Origin: Armatimonadota bacterium
Lineage (GTDB): Bacteria; Armatimonadota; Fimbriimonadia; Fimbriimonadales; Fimbriimonadaceae
NCBI GenBank assembly: GCA_023423495.1
Contig: JAFAFM010000082.1
Coordinates: 1-7,299, forward strand
DNA length: 7,299 nt
Direction of reading: 5' to 3'
Of this stretch, positions 1-7,299 are shown one piece after another. The position numbers and the translations under genes were made by a program. The notes under the pieces were generated by a model. That model saw only the letters and a program-made list of their open reading frames with translations, did no database searches and was not told the origin of the DNA. Each line of letters starts with the position of its first letter. Positions within the stretch are counted from its first letter, which is position 1.

Positions 1-461
1 AGCCACTCCGGGATGGTTCTGAGGGCTTTGAACAAGCCGCCCGGACCAATGGTGTCCCCGATGTTCTGGCTAACCCCGAACTCGAGCGGAATGTCGTTGT
101 CGTAGCGGACGCATTCAATTCCGCTGACCTCGATGGAATTGACAATGTAATCCGTGCCGGGCAGTAGTTCGAGCCGATCAGTGCTGGCCCTCAGCGACCA
201 CTTTTCCGCTTCGCCGGCGGCTTCTAGAACTTTTGCCATCAGCTTTCGGCTCAGTTCCAGGCGGCTGGCGTCGATATCGATCAACCTCAGCTCCCCGCCC
301 TGGTTTCCCGGAATCAGAACGACATCGCGCAAGATGCTGTTCGTAAATCCGCTGCCAGCCCCGATCATGGTGACGTTGATCTTGCGAGGCATTTGCCCGG
401 GTAGCCCAACTCGTTCGTCTTCCTTGCTGTGCTCGATGTGTCCTTTCGTGGTCGCTGCCAT
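1..461 (-). CDS. Glycoside hydrolase family 4 (alpha-glucosidase/alpha-galactosidase-like), N-terminal part
   Basis: This is the N-terminal ~153 residues of a GH4 enzyme; the gene runs off the left edge, and family members are usually 430-480 residues. GH4 enzymes cleave glycosides in the cytoplasm by an unusual oxidation/elimination route that needs NAD and a divalent metal. The visible evidence is a Rossmann start (INVTMIGAGSGF), an acidic strand end that would hold the NAD ribose (LIDID), the segment DYIVNSIEVSG, and the strongly diagnostic GDTIGPGGLFKALRTIP near the edge. The catalytic metal-binding Cys/His lie outside the window, so the substrate (alpha-glucoside, alpha-galactoside or glucuronide) cannot be chosen. 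Two in-frame ATGs exist. The one at 461 adds 23 polar residues and has a TAAGGT box 7 nt upstream. The one at 392 begins right at the Rossmann strand (MPRKINV), as many family members do, but has no clear ribosome site. I list the longer form; the start is uncertain. The gene is divergent from the response regulator gene. Confidence 0.9.
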   Translation of the reverse strand, partial: MAATTKGHIEHSKEDERVGLPGQMPRKINVTMIGAGSGFTNSILRDVVLIPGNQGGELRLIDIDASRLELSRKLMAKVLEAAGEAEKWSLRASTDRLELLPGTDYIVNSIEVSGIECVRYDNDIPLEFGVSQNIGDTIGPGGLFKALRTIPEW

Positions 462-468
462 GGATTCG

Positions 469-474
469 ACCTTA
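469..474 (-). promoter_or_regulatory. Possible -10 box (TAAGGT) for the GH4 gene
   Basis: On the minus strand TAAGGT lies 7 nt before the ATG at 461, close to where a -10 hexamer sits if transcription begins at the start codon. A TTGTGA sequence lies upstream with a spacer of 19, longer than ideal. The AAGG inside the box could instead act as a weak Shine-Dalgarno, so the reading is ambiguous. Confidence 0.25.
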
Positions 475-569
475 GCACAACCCGATTCTCGCTTCACAAG
501 AGGTTTCTGCAACTTGTGGCCTATCTGACCTCGTCCTAAAGCTAACAACCAATACTCACAAGCATGGGT

Positions 570-575
570 GATAAT
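570..575 (+). promoter_or_regulatory. Possible -10 box (GATAAT) for the response regulator gene
   Basis: GATAAT matches five of six bases of TATAAT and ends 10 nt before the ATG at 586, which would give a very short or absent leader. There is no convincing -35 at 16-18 bp spacing and no Shine-Dalgarno before the ATG. The rest of the 462-585 divergent spacer shows no clear operator or repeat. Confidence 0.25.
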
Positions 576-585
576 GGATAACTAG

Positions 586-1056
586 ATGAACGTGGGGAAT
601 GCTGGATCCGAGAGCAAGGTCATATTACTGATCGAAGACAATATTGATGACGAGCGCCTGACGCTCCGTGCTTTGCGCCGAAACAACATCATGAATGAGG
701 TCGTCGTCGCCTGCGATGGCCAAGAAGCGATTGACTACCTCTTTGGTTCTGGCAGCTATGCCGGGCGAGACATGAATGTTATGCCGGCTGTGGTTATGCT
801 CGATCTCAAGCTCCCGAGGCTAAGCGGCTTGGAAGTTCTGACCAGGATTCGACAAGATGCCCGCACTAAGCGCCTTCCCGTGGTCGTTCTGACATCATCC
901 GACGATGAGCAGCAGATAGAGCAGGCTTATGCGTCAGGCGCGAACTCATATATCCAGAAACCGACCGATCCCGGAGACTTTTCTGAAATGGTTTTGCAGC
1001 TTGCGATGTATTGGCTACTGTTGAATCGCACCACGCCGGACCGCGTACCTGCTTAG
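586..1056 (+). CDS. Single-domain response regulator (CheY/Rcp1-like receiver)
   Basis: This is a 156-residue protein made of one receiver domain with no DNA-binding or enzymatic output domain. It would take a phosphoryl group from a histidine kinase and act through protein contacts in the cytoplasm. All receiver landmarks are present: the acidic pair E17/D18 in VILLIEDN, the phosphoacceptor D73 in VVMLDLKLPRLSG, T103 in VVVLTSSDD, and K125 in YIQKPTD. The stretch before the D73 strand (YLFGSGSYAGRDMNVMP) matches the Rcp-type subfamily, whose members often partner with phytochrome-like or hybrid kinases. No kinase lies in the window, so it is an orphan here and its pathway is unknown. The ATG at 586 has no Shine-Dalgarno. 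A GTG at 592 is an alternative start that would change only two residues. The gene is transcribed away from the GH4 gene and ends 76 bp before the tRNA pair. Confidence 0.93.
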   Translation: MNVGNAGSESKVILLIEDNIDDERLTLRALRRNNIMNEVVVACDGQEAIDYLFGSGSYAGRDMNVMPAVVMLDLKLPRLSGLEVLTRIRQDARTKRLPVVVLTSSDDEQQIEQAYASGANSYIQKPTDPGDFSEMVLQLAMYWLLLNRTTPDRVPA

Positions 1057-1075
1057 AAGTACAATTTGGCAGGCG

Positions 1076-1095
1076 GCAAGGTCCCGACCCCTTGC
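1076..1095 (+). other. Stem-loop between response regulator gene and tRNA pair
   Basis: GCAAGG (1076-1081) and CCTTGC (1090-1095) form a perfect 6 bp inverted repeat around an 8 nt loop, 19 nt after the response regulator stop. No T-run follows, so it is not a textbook intrinsic terminator. It may be a weak 3' hairpin or an accident. Its right arm overlaps the -35 element of the tRNA promoter. Confidence 0.3.
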
Positions 1096-1120
1096 AATCG
1101 CCCATTGGTCATGTCATACT
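1092..1120 (+). promoter_or_regulatory. Sigma-70-type promoter of the tRNA-Asp/tRNA-Phe unit
   Basis: TTGCAA (1092-1097) and CATACT (1115-1120) each match four of six consensus bases and are separated by exactly 17 bp. Transcription would start near 1127, leaving about six nucleotides before the mature 5' end of tRNA-Asp at 1133, as is typical of tRNA operons. No terminator is seen between the tRNAs and the following SLBB frame, so this promoter probably also serves that gene. Confidence 0.55.
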
Positions 1121-1132
1121 TTCAGACCTCAC

Positions 1133-1208
<76 letters not shown>

Positions 1209-1221
1209 TTCAATTCATCGT

Positions 1222-1297
1222 GCCGCGGTAGCTCAGTCGGTAGAGCATAGCACTGAAAATGCTAGGGTCGCCGGTTCAAATCCGGCCTGCGGCACCA
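1222..1297 (+). tRNA. tRNA-Phe (anticodon GAA)
   Basis: A complete 76 nt tRNA. Acceptor arms GCCGCGG and CTGCGGC pair over seven positions with one G-T wobble. The D arm is GCTC/GAGC, and the anticodon stem TAGCA/TGCTA holds loop CTGAAAA with anticodon GAA. The T arm is GCCGG-TTCAAAT-CCGGC. The discriminator is A (1294) and CCA is encoded at 1295-1297. Just two nucleotides after the CCA, the signal-peptide reading frame of the SLBB gene is already under way. No second copy of the tRNA 3' end occurs in the window, so there is no sign of an integrated element here. Confidence 0.97.
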
Positions 1298-1299
1298 CC

Positions 1300-2364
1300 C
1301 GTTTTCTCCTCTTTTTCGCGCTCCTTTTCATTGCGCAATTTGCCTTCGGCCAAGACGATGTCATTCTCCGGCCGGGCGATCGTCTGGCAATTCATACAAC
1401 CGGCAAGCTTGCATTCCGCACGGATACTATCCTGGATTCTGAAGGTCGACTTACACTTCCAAGCGGAGCCCGAGTCTCACTGGCAGGATTCAGTCTTCCA
1501 GACGCAGCCAAGCGGCTTTCGGGCGAGTTGGGTCCGCAGGTTGGCTCCGTCGGTATTTCGCTCAAAACTCCACAACAAGGCACGGTGACTTTCCGAGGGT
1601 CAGTTGAAAGAAGCGGTTCTGTGCGGTTGAAGTCGCCCATGGCCATGAAAGATTTAATCTTCCTCGCCAAACCAACCGATGCTGCAGACCCGGCGTCCGT
1701 GCTCATCGTTACAGCGGACGGCGACACTCTCCGCATCGACTCAGAAGCGAACCCAGAGTTTCAACTGCGTCCTGGTGACCAGGTGATATTCCTACAACTC
1801 GACGTCTCAAATGAAGTTCTAGTCTTGGGGGCGGTCAAGAATCCCGGAAGTGTGCCATTCCGTTCTGGTCTTACACTTGAAGGCGCGGTCGAAGCTGCGG
1901 GCGGGATTACCGGTCACGCGGTGGTCAGCAAAATCGCAGTCATCCGAAAGGATGAAATCGTGCCCGGCGCGGATTGGACCGAAACTGGTCGAAAGACCCT
2001 TCTGAAGCGCGGCGACCAGGTGAAGATCGAGCATGCGGAAAATGGGCGTTATGTGACCGTCACAGGAAACGTAAAGAACCCTGGGCTGGTACCTTTTAAA
2101 CCGGGAATGACACTTCTTGAAGCGATCGAGGCGGCCGGGGGAACGACTGTCGGAGCAGGGAAGGACGCGATTGAGATTCGCAAAGTCTTTGGCGGTCAAG
2201 GAAAGACTCGAAAGGTGGATATCAATTCCATAAAGAAAGGCTCGCCGGCTGACCCTAAGCTTATGCCTGCTGACGTAATCCTCGTCCCCTCATTTGAATT
2301 CAAGTCGAAAACCTCGGCTCCGACCCGGCGTCCGGTAGTTCCTCCGCGGAGGGCGGCATATTGA
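1300..2364 (+). CDS. Secreted SLBB-domain polysaccharide-export-like protein, start unresolved
   Basis: Positions are numbered from the CGT codon at 1300 as residue 1; about 354 residues follow. Residues 1-17 form a Sec signal peptide (hydrophobic core FLLFFALLFIAQFAFG, likely cut before QDD). Next comes a Wza/GumB-type export domain beginning DVILRPGDRLAIH and running to about residue 95. It is followed by a diverged SLBB repeat (GSVERSGSV, near 101) and two well-conserved ones (GAVKNPGSVPF from 177; GNVKNPGLVPF from 256, each ending in AAGG). The tail is Pro/Arg-rich. Family members thread extracellular polysaccharide across the outer membrane or bind glycans in the periplasm; no lipobox is seen, so this is not a typical Wza lipoprotein. 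The frame is open back to a TTG at 1066 through both tRNA genes, but no in-frame ATG, GTG or TTG exists between a GTG at 1147 (inside tRNA-Asp) and a TTG at 1528 (inside the export domain). The true start is therefore unknown. The stop overlaps the next gene's start. Confidence 0.85.
   Translation, partial: RFLLFFALLFIAQFAFGQDDVILRPGDRLAIHTTGKLAFRTDTILDSEGRLTLPSGARVSLAGFSLPDAAKRLSGELGPQVGSVGISLKTPQQGTVTFRGSVERSGSVRLKSPMAMKDLIFLAKPTDAADPASVLIVTADGDTLRIDSEANPEFQLRPGDQVIFLQLDVSNEVLVLGAVKNPGSVPFRSGLTLEGAVEAAGGITGHAVVSKIAVIRKDEIVPGADWTETGRKTLLKRGDQVKIEHAENGRYVTVTGNVKNPGLVPFKPGMTLLEAIEAAGGTTVGAGKDAIEIRKVFGGQGKTRKVDINSIKKGSPADPKLMPADVILVPSFEFKSKTSAPTRRPVVPPRRAAY
2348..2353 (+). promoter_or_regulatory. 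Strong Shine-Dalgarno (GGAGGG) for the dipeptidase gene
   Basis: GGAGGG lies inside the last codons of the SLBB gene, 7 nt before the TTG at 2361. It decides in favour of that TTG start rather than the GTG at 2451, and it shows that this organism uses Shine-Dalgarno initiation for a gene inside an operon. Confidence 0.8.
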
Positions 2365-3089
2365 CGCCCCGCTGGGACCGAACAAAAGGTAGTCCTGAGC
2401 CGATCCGAGCCCTAAATAGAATTCCCGAGATTGAGAACGGGGAGCCGCTAGTGGATATCCGCGATTATGCTCCGCGGGTGAAAATTGCCCGGCCACAGGT
2501 GATCCCTTATGTCCGAAAGACCGTGGCGGAAATGGTCCATGCCGCCAGCTTGCAGATACCGGGACCCTATGCTTTGGGCTTGGTCGAGGGCTGGCGCCCC
2601 ATCGAGCGGCAACAGCGAATTTACGATTTCATGTTACGGTCGGCCCAAGAAGCCTTTCCTCAGAGGGACCACGCCGCCCTTCGCCGAACGGTATGCCGTT
2701 GGGTCGCGCCCACCGATCAGAAAGCTCCTCCCGGTCACTGTACAGGCGCTGCAGTCGATGTCTGGCTCCTGGATCCGGAGGGGAACGAAGTGGATGTCTG
2801 GTCGCCCCTCCAGCGATTCCAAGCCGCTCGAACGTTTACTTATGGCATCGAGGAGCCTCATTGGTCGCACCGCATGATGATTTATGAAGCTCTCACCTCA
2901 GCAGGGTTTTCGAACTGCCGAGACGAGTGGTGGCACTATAGTTATGGCGATGCCGGCTGGGCCGTCCGAACAGGGCAACCCACCTGCTTTTACGGTCTGG
3001 TAAAGCTTGATCCTGAGCTATATCAAGACCTTGAGCTTCTCTCGGCAGAGGCCATGAAAGACCGCCCGAACCCGTTCCTTACTTCTTAA
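2361..3089 (+). CDS. VanX-type D-alanyl-D-alanine dipeptidase (peptidase M15D)
   Basis: This is a 242-residue zinc dipeptidase of the VanX/DdpX family, which hydrolyses D-Ala-D-Ala to free D-alanine. It can lower the pool of the peptidoglycan precursor or recycle it from turned-over wall. The family landmarks are in order: EPLVDIRDY near 28-36, the substrate-side arginine R79 in EGWRP, the zinc site GHCTGAAVD with H126 and D133, and EWWH with catalytic E189 and third zinc ligand H192. The first position of the classical SxHxxGxAxD motif is proline here (PGHCTGAAVD), a change I believe is common outside the resistance clusters. No clear signal peptide is present, so it is probably cytoplasmic. 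It starts at TTG 2361, overlapping the SLBB stop by four bases (TTGA), so the pair is likely translationally coupled. There are no vanH, vanA or vanRS genes beside it, so a housekeeping or wall-recycling role is more likely than vancomycin resistance. Confidence 0.9.
   Translation: MTPRWDRTKGSPEPIRALNRIPEIENGEPLVDIRDYAPRVKIARPQVIPYVRKTVAEMVHAASLQIPGPYALGLVEGWRPIERQQRIYDFMLRSAQEAFPQRDHAALRRTVCRWVAPTDQKAPPGHCTGAAVDVWLLDPEGNEVDVWSPLQRFQAARTFTYGIEEPHWSHRMMIYEALTSAGFSNCRDEWWHYSYGDAGWAVRTGQPTCFYGLVKLDPELYQDLELLSAEAMKDRPNPFLTS
3079..3089. other. Tail-to-tail overlap of two convergent genes
   Basis: The last 11 bases of the dipeptidase gene (stop at 3087-3089, plus) are also the last bases of the minus-strand glycosidase-like gene (stop at 3081-3079). 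There is no room for an intrinsic terminator between them and none is seen just inside either end, so transcripts from both sides probably run into the opposing gene. Confidence 0.85.
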
Positions 3090-5448
3090 TGATCACTTTG
3101 GAGAAGTCCACCGGATCAGGTGGGATGACTCCATTTGGACGGTAAGAACCAGGAAAGAGGAGAATGGTGTCGATGCTCAAATCTGCCCCCTGTGGTGCGT
3201 CGACAGTGAGGCGAAGCTTATTTGTCCCAGGAACGATCCTAGTCGTGCCGAGCCGGTACCACGCAAAGCCGTCTCCGTACGCTGAAAGGCCCTCGCCTTG
3301 CACTGTCAACACCTGACCTCCTACATTTACGCCGACGAAGGATCGTGCGGAGGCAGGAATTCGGCCCGCAACCCAGACTTCCAATTCTTCTTCCGACCGG
3401 CCAAGAAAACTGTAGTCGGCGTAATACGATTGTGCATAAGCTTCGAGCGTGGTCTTCAGGTTTAGAACATAGCTGTTGGAGGTGCCTAATTTGACCTGTG
3501 CCTCGCTGAAGTTGTGGTTCTTGGAGAATTCCGCCTCGATCCAAGTGTAAGCCGCAAAACGCCCTCCTAGACGCCAATACCATTGTCGCATCGACATATA
3601 GCTGCCACCTGGATTAACATCGAGTCCGGCCAATGCATCTCCGAAGCCGTACCGCTCTTCCATCATGTCGATGCGCCGATCCTCAGCGAATTTGCGAAGT
3701 GCAGCAAACCGGGCAATGGTTTCCTGAACCGACGGTTCTGGGACGGGGATGTCTTCCGTGCCAGAAATGAGCAGGGGGACGGTACCGATGGAGACTTCGA
3801 CCCCGCCTTTTACGATGCGTGGCTTGACTTCGGCACCGTCCACCGATACGAACGTGAGCTGCTTTGCTTTGGCGGATCGGAGCTTGACTCGGACCGGGCC
3901 ATTATTCGACCAAATCGCAAAGACGCTGTTCGCGCCGTCAACCAGACGGTAACCCGAAAACGCCGTTCCGAGGTCGACTCGGTTTCCACTTGCCGGGCTC
4001 GGAAGCCACCAACTTCCTCCGGGTAATCGCTGAGCGTTGGCTGGATTCCAAGCGTTTTCCGGGAAGAAAACCGCGCTTGAAGAGAATGCTGGAAGGGAAG
4101 TGTCGGCCGCCTTTTGCGATGCAAGGGCGGAGAGCGTGGCTAGGAGTTCTTTGCTTGCGTTCTTGACGTACCAACCCCGCATTCCCAGGGACGCCAGATC
4201 ATCGACCAGGGCCGGAAATTGAGCTGGTTCGGGGTTTTCGATCTCCGTTGCCAGAAGCCAGCCTGGCTTTTTCCATCGGTAGACCGTGCTTGCCGCGCGG
4301 CTTGCGGACTCAATCTGCTGAGTCGGGCTCGAACCCGAAATTCTCGCCCCGATACCATCGACGGCAACCGACTCTCCTTCGTAAGCTGAAGCCCAGCCGC
4401 TCCACTCCTGGACCACCGGGACGTCGACAGCCTGACGAATAGCGGTGGTCAGCCGCTGGTATCGTCGCGCGCCGGCAGCCTCGATGACGTCCCGAATATC
4501 GGTCCAGATGGTGGACCGCTTAGAGTCACAAGGAATCAACTGGTCCGTCGACGGATCCCAGAGTTCCGAAACTCCCTTTGAACCTGACCATAAGGGGCAA
4601 AGCCTTGCCAAATCGTCGAAGGTTTTGAGTTGGTTGGAAGACATAGACCAGGCCCGCTGAGCCACCTCGACGTTTCGGTATTTCTTTTCCAAATAAGTCC
4701 GAAGTTCAAATCGGAAGTAAGCGTTGGTGGGGACGAAACGGTTCTCAGGTTTCGCTAGCGCAAAGGTTCGTCCGAGCGGGTTCACGATGCCTCGCAGTCC
4801 TGGCCCTGGCGGATTCGTTTTGAGCGAGGTCACCAGAGTGTCCCGGTGCTCATCCAGAGACTCCCATAAGTCTGGCTGCTGCGTACTCCGCATTTCGGGA
4901 TAGATCAAAAGGATGTGATCTAGGTCGTTGAGAGGACGGACATCCAGGCTAAGGCGTCCGTTCTCAAGAGCTTGGCGAGTGACCTTTTCGACGTTATTGT
5001 CGCGCTTCGTAATCAGAATGGTGAGCGCGCTTGTGGCGCCCGGAATCGTTGCCTCGATTTTGCGGGGAGTCGTAATTCCAGAGATGCTGTAGGCCTGAGG
5101 CTCAACGGCGTAACCCTTCGCCATCGGAGCGAGAGAACTGATCTCAAGCAGATAGCGCATGGAGTTACCCTCCAGAGCTTTGATAGCATCAGCCCAACCT
5201 GTGCCGCCGGCAGGCAGCTCAACCAATAAATCTTGAACGTTTGCCGCCTTTGCCGCCCCAATCGAGCCGGGGTTGCCGTCGACCCGAAGTCCCACAGGGA
5301 TATAAGGAGCGCCTCCCCAAATCAACGTTTTGGCATTGTTGATGGACCAAGCAACCGGAGAGCCTCCCGTTGGCTGATAGGTTCCCGTCGGGCTTTGAGA
5401 GTAAGCAACTGACCCGCTGAGAAGCAAGCACAAAGCGATAAAGCGCAC
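3079..5448 (-). CDS. Large secreted glycoside-hydrolase-like protein with C-terminal jelly-roll-like domain
   Basis: About 789 residues from the GTG at 5448, my preferred start because it gives an ideal signal peptide ([17 protein letters not shown], cut before QSP). The frame stays open to an ATG at 5505 and a GTG at 5538, which would add 19 or 30 residues that do not look like a signal peptide. After the leader, [22 protein letters not shown] and the alternating strands and helices to about residue 450 resemble a clan-A (GH42/GH5-type) TIM barrel. Glutamates at strand ends that could be catalytic are E185 (LLIYPEM), E348 (PVVQEW) and E402 (LLATEIENP); this assignment is inference. A beta-rich segment follows (about 460-570), then a helical link and, at about 615-765, a beta-sandwich resembling a carbohydrate-binding module ([10 protein letters not shown] to [12 protein letters not shown]). 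It would act outside the cytoplasm on a polysaccharide, but family and substrate are not recognised. It is convergent with the dipeptidase gene and divergent from transketolase. Confidence 0.75.
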   Translation of the reverse strand: MRFIALCLLLSGSVAYSQSPTGTYQPTGGSPVAWSINNAKTLIWGGAPYIPVGLRVDGNPGSIGAAKAANVQDLLVELPAGGTGWADAIKALEGNSMRYLLEISSLAPMAKGYAVEPQAYSISGITTPRKIEATIPGATSALTILITKRDNNVEKVTRQALENGRLSLDVRPLNDLDHILLIYPEMRSTQQPDLWESLDEHRDTLVTSLKTNPPGPGLRGIVNPLGRTFALAKPENRFVPTNAYFRFELRTYLEKKYRNVEVAQRAWSMSSNQLKTFDDLARLCPLWSGSKGVSELWDPSTDQLIPCDSKRSTIWTDIRDVIEAAGARRYQRLTTAIRQAVDVPVVQEWSGWASAYEGESVAVDGIGARISGSSPTQQIESASRAASTVYRWKKPGWLLATEIENPEPAQFPALVDDLASLGMRGWYVKNASKELLATLSALASQKAADTSLPAFSSSAVFFPENAWNPANAQRLPGGSWWLPSPASGNRVDLGTAFSGYRLVDGANSVFAIWSNNGPVRVKLRSAKAKQLTFVSVDGAEVKPRIVKGGVEVSIGTVPLLISGTEDIPVPEPSVQETIARFAALRKFAEDRRIDMMEERYGFGDALAGLDVNPGGSYMSMRQWYWRLGGRFAAYTWIEAEFSKNHNFSEAQVKLGTSNSYVLNLKTTLEAYAQSYYADYSFLGRSEEELEVWVAGRIPASARSFVGVNVGGQVLTVQGEGLSAYGDGFAWYRLGTTRIVPGTNKLRLTVDAPQGADLSIDTILLFPGSYRPNGVIPPDPVDFSKVIIKK

Positions 5449-5454
5449 GCTGGC

Positions 5455-5460
5455 AAGATA
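5455..5460 (-). promoter_or_regulatory. Possible -10 box (TATCTT) for the glycosidase-like gene
   Basis: On the minus strand TATCTT (four of six matches to TATAAT, including the key TA and final T) lies exactly 6 nt before the GTG at 5448. This would place the first transcribed base at the start codon. No Shine-Dalgarno precedes that GTG and no good -35 is seen. The box supports the 5448 start but is short enough to occur by chance. Confidence 0.35.
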
Positions 5461-5529
5461 CCCCGTCACACAAAAACGACCGGCCGCGAGCCTGTGAACG
5501 TTCATTCGCCGCTGGTGACCGTCGGCGGG

Positions 5530-5535
5530 TACCCT
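5530..5535 (+). promoter_or_regulatory. Possible -10 box (TACCCT) for transketolase
   Basis: TACCCT fits TANNNT and lies exactly 6 nt before the GTG at 5542, the spacing expected of a leaderless transcript. There is no convincing -35. A weak GGCGGG lies at 5524-5529, too far from the GTG for a normal Shine-Dalgarno. Confidence 0.3.
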
Positions 5536-5541
5536 CACAAT

Positions 5542-7299
5542 GTGAATTCCGCCGTTTCCACCGAACTCGAAACCCTATGCATCAATACCATCCGTGGCCT
5601 CACTATCGATGCGGTGCAAAAGGCGAACAGCGGCCATCCAGGAATGCCAATGGGGTGCGCGCCGATGGCTTACGTGTTGTGGACCAAGTATCTCAAACAC
5701 AATCCCCAGAACCCGAAGTGGTTTGATCGAGATCGGTTTATCCTCTCGGCCGGCCACGGTTCGATGCTACTCTATTCGTTGCTTTATCTAACCGGCTATG
5801 ACCTGACCATCGAAGACCTCAAGTCATTTCGGCAGCTTCACAGCAAGACTCCCGGGCACCCAGAGAACTTTATGACTCCTGGCGTCGAAATGGCCACGGG
5901 TCCGCTTGGTCAGGGATTTGCAACCGCCGTCGGTTTCGCGATCGCAGAAAGCTACCTCGCTGCCAAATATAACCAGCCTGGTCACCAAGTGGTCGACCAC
6001 TACACGTACGGCATTTGCTCGGACGGAGATTTGATGGAGGGTGTCTCGGCCGAGGCTGCCTCACTTGCTGGTCATTTGAAGCTCGGCAAGCTCATCTTCC
6101 TGTACGACGACAACAACATTTCCATCGACGGTTCGACCGACATCACTTTCTCCGAAGATGTCGCTAAGCGCTTTGATGCCTACGGTTGGCACACTTTGCG
6201 AATCGACGGGATGGATACGGCGGCGGTCGATGCAGCCATCCAGCAGGCACAGAAAGATCCGAGACCGTCGCTGATTCTGTGTCGCACCACAATCGGTTTC
6301 GGCTCACCCAATAAGGCTGGCTCTTCCAAGTCTCACGGCGCGGCCCTCGGGCCAGACGAGGTCAAGCTAACCAAGGAAAACCTTAAGATCCCCGCCGAAC
6401 CGGAGTTCTACGTTTCTCCTGAAGCATTGGGCTTCTATCGCTCCGCTAAAGACAAGGGAAGTCAGGCAGAGTCCGAATGGAATCAAAAGCTGGAGCGATA
6501 CGCCGCCGATCATCCCGAGCTTGCGGAATCTTTTAGAAATCTCATCGAGGGCAAGCCTGGAGACGGGTGGGTCGAGGCACTTCCGACAATTTCCGAATCA
6601 ATTGCGACCAGGAAGTCGGGCCAGAAGGTTCTCCATGCGATTCAGGATTATTTCCCTGGACTCATGGGCGGGGCAGCCGATCTCGTCGAGAGCACGTTTA
6701 CGCATCAATCGCACTCGGGAGATTTTCAAGCAGAAACCCCGGGTGAGAAGAACATCAACTTCGGGGTCCGGGAGCATGCGATGATTGCCGCGGCCAACGG
6801 GATCACTTTGCACGGAGGAACTCGAGGCTTCGGATCATCTTTCTTCATCTTCACCGACTACTGCCGCCCGTCTATCCGACTTGCCGCACTAATGGGTTGC
6901 CCGACGATCCTGGTCTTCACCCACGACTCGATCGGTCTCGGGGAAGATGGACCAACGCATCAGCCAATTGAGCACCTTGCCAGCTTTAGGGCAATGCCAA
7001 ATATGAACCTGTTTCGGCCCTGCGACGGCAACGAGACAAGTGTGGCGTGGAAGGTCGCGCTGGAATCCCAAAAAACTCCAACCTTGATCGTCTTAAGTCG
7101 GCAAAACCTGCCTCCGATTTCACCGGACGATGTTCGCAACCATCCTGCCGAGAAAGGGGCCTATGTTCTTCGAGAAGCGAGTGGCGGCTCACCTGACATC
7201 ATCCTTGTTGGAACCGGCAGCGAAGTCCAATGCTGTGTGGAAGCGGCAGAAAAGCTGGAAAGCGAGAGTATCGGAGTTCGCGTGGTTTCTATGCCGAGC
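5542..7299 (+). CDS. tkt: Transketolase, C-terminus beyond the window
   Basis: The visible 586 residues lack roughly the last 80 of a usual ~665-residue transketolase. The enzyme uses thiamine diphosphate and Mg to move two-carbon units between ketose and aldose phosphates in the pentose phosphate pathway (and the Calvin cycle where present). Motifs in order are [10 protein letters not shown] (H32), SAGHGSM (H72), TGPLGQG, the cofactor/metal motif SDGDLMEG with D161 and E166 and partner N191 in [15 protein letters not shown] with the catalytic glutamate E411, and [18 protein letters not shown]. The frame is intact to the window edge. GTG 5542 is chosen because it gives the usual short N-terminus before [18 protein letters not shown]. 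Upstream in-frame GTGs at 5515 and 5494 are possible but would add residues atypical of the family. The ATG at 5540 is followed immediately by a stop. It is divergent from the glycosidase-like gene, with 93 bp between preferred starts. Confidence 0.97.
   Translation, partial: MNSAVSTELETLCINTIRGLTIDAVQKANSGHPGMPMGCAPMAYVLWTKYLKHNPQNPKWFDRDRFILSAGHGSMLLYSLLYLTGYDLTIEDLKSFRQLHSKTPGHPENFMTPGVEMATGPLGQGFATAVGFAIAESYLAAKYNQPGHQVVDHYTYGICSDGDLMEGVSAEAASLAGHLKLGKLIFLYDDNNISIDGSTDITFSEDVAKRFDAYGWHTLRIDGMDTAAVDAAIQQAQKDPRPSLILCRTTIGFGSPNKAGSSKSHGAALGPDEVKLTKENLKIPAEPEFYVSPEALGFYRSAKDKGSQAESEWNQKLERYAADHPELAESFRNLIEGKPGDGWVEALPTISESIATRKSGQKVLHAIQDYFPGLMGGAADLVESTFTHQSHSGDFQAETPGEKNINFGVREHAMIAAANGITLHGGTRGFGSSFFIFTDYCRPSIRLAALMGCPTILVFTHDSIGLGEDGPTHQPIEHLASFRAMPNMNLFRPCDGNETSVAWKVALESQKTPTLIVLSRQNLPPISPDDVRNHPAEKGAYVLREASGGSPDIILVGTGSEVQCCVEAAEKLESESIGVRVVSMPS

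Noticed and set aside
154..528. Plus-strand open frame opposite the GH4 gene
   Set aside because: The translation is low-complexity Ser/Arg-rich and lies antisense to a clear GH4 coding sequence with diagnostic motifs.
1222..1297. tRNA-Phe 3' end as an integration (att) site
   Set aside because: There is no second copy of the tRNA 3' end, no integrase gene and no mobile-element cargo in the window.
1301..1330. T-rich stretch after tRNA-Phe as an intrinsic terminator
   Set aside because: No hairpin precedes the T-runs apart from the tRNA itself, and these bases encode the signal-peptide core of the SLBB protein.
1259..1588. Open frame starting at ATG 1259
   Set aside because: It begins in the tRNA-Phe anticodon arm and runs in the wrong frame over the signal peptide and export domain; its translation has no recognisable features.
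2361..3089. Vancomycin-resistance cluster
   Set aside because: Only the VanX-like dipeptidase is present. No D-Ala-D-Lac ligase, vanH-type dehydrogenase or paired regulator/kinase is nearby, and the upstream response regulator is a single-domain type on a separate transcript.
5400..5448. Lipoprotein signal on the glycosidase-like protein
   Set aside because: The cysteine in FIALCLLL lies within the hydrophobic core and lacks the lipobox context; VAYS followed by Q fits ordinary signal peptidase I.

Overview
The window is ordinary bacterial chromosome: dense protein genes, two tRNA genes, and no insertion sequence, CRISPR array or phage gene that I can see. Base composition is moderately GC-rich by eye. 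The secreted proteins carry Sec signal peptides, and one is a polysaccharide-export-type SLBB protein, which suggests a diderm (two-membrane) bacterium. The mix of a GH4 glycosidase, a large secreted glycosidase-like protein and a VanX-type dipeptidase, plus start sites that look leaderless, would fit Armatimonadota (Fimbriimonadia-like). This placement is a guess; the phylum cannot be fixed from the window alone.

Layout. Positions 1-461 (minus) hold the N-terminal part of a GH4 family NAD-dependent glycosidase. A 124 bp divergent spacer separates it from a single-domain response regulator (586-1056, plus). A promoter (1092-1120) then drives tRNA-Asp(GTC) at 1133-1208 and tRNA-Phe(GAA) at 1222-1297. 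Directly abutting the tRNA-Phe CCA end is the reading frame of a secreted SLBB/polysaccharide-export-like protein (about 1300-2364), and no standard start codon exists between the tRNA and its signal peptide. Its stop overlaps the TTG start of a VanX-type D-Ala-D-Ala dipeptidase (2361-3089), which has a strong Shine-Dalgarno. This gene runs tail-to-tail, with an 11 bp overlap, into a minus-strand gene for a large secreted glycoside-hydrolase-like protein (3079 to about 5448). A short divergent spacer leads to a transketolase (5542 to the window end, plus, 3' truncated).

How the genes relate. The tRNA pair, SLBB gene and dipeptidase gene look like one transcription unit that joins tRNA supply to cell-envelope functions. 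The two glycosidase-type genes point to a saprophytic sugar-using lifestyle, and transketolase is core pentose-phosphate metabolism. No classical defence or mobile system is visible. The most unusual items are the SLBB gene with no usable start codon after the tRNA, and a pattern in which the likely first genes of transcripts have TANNNT boxes 6-7 nt before the start codon and no clear Shine-Dalgarno, while the one clearly internal operon gene has a clean GGAGGG.
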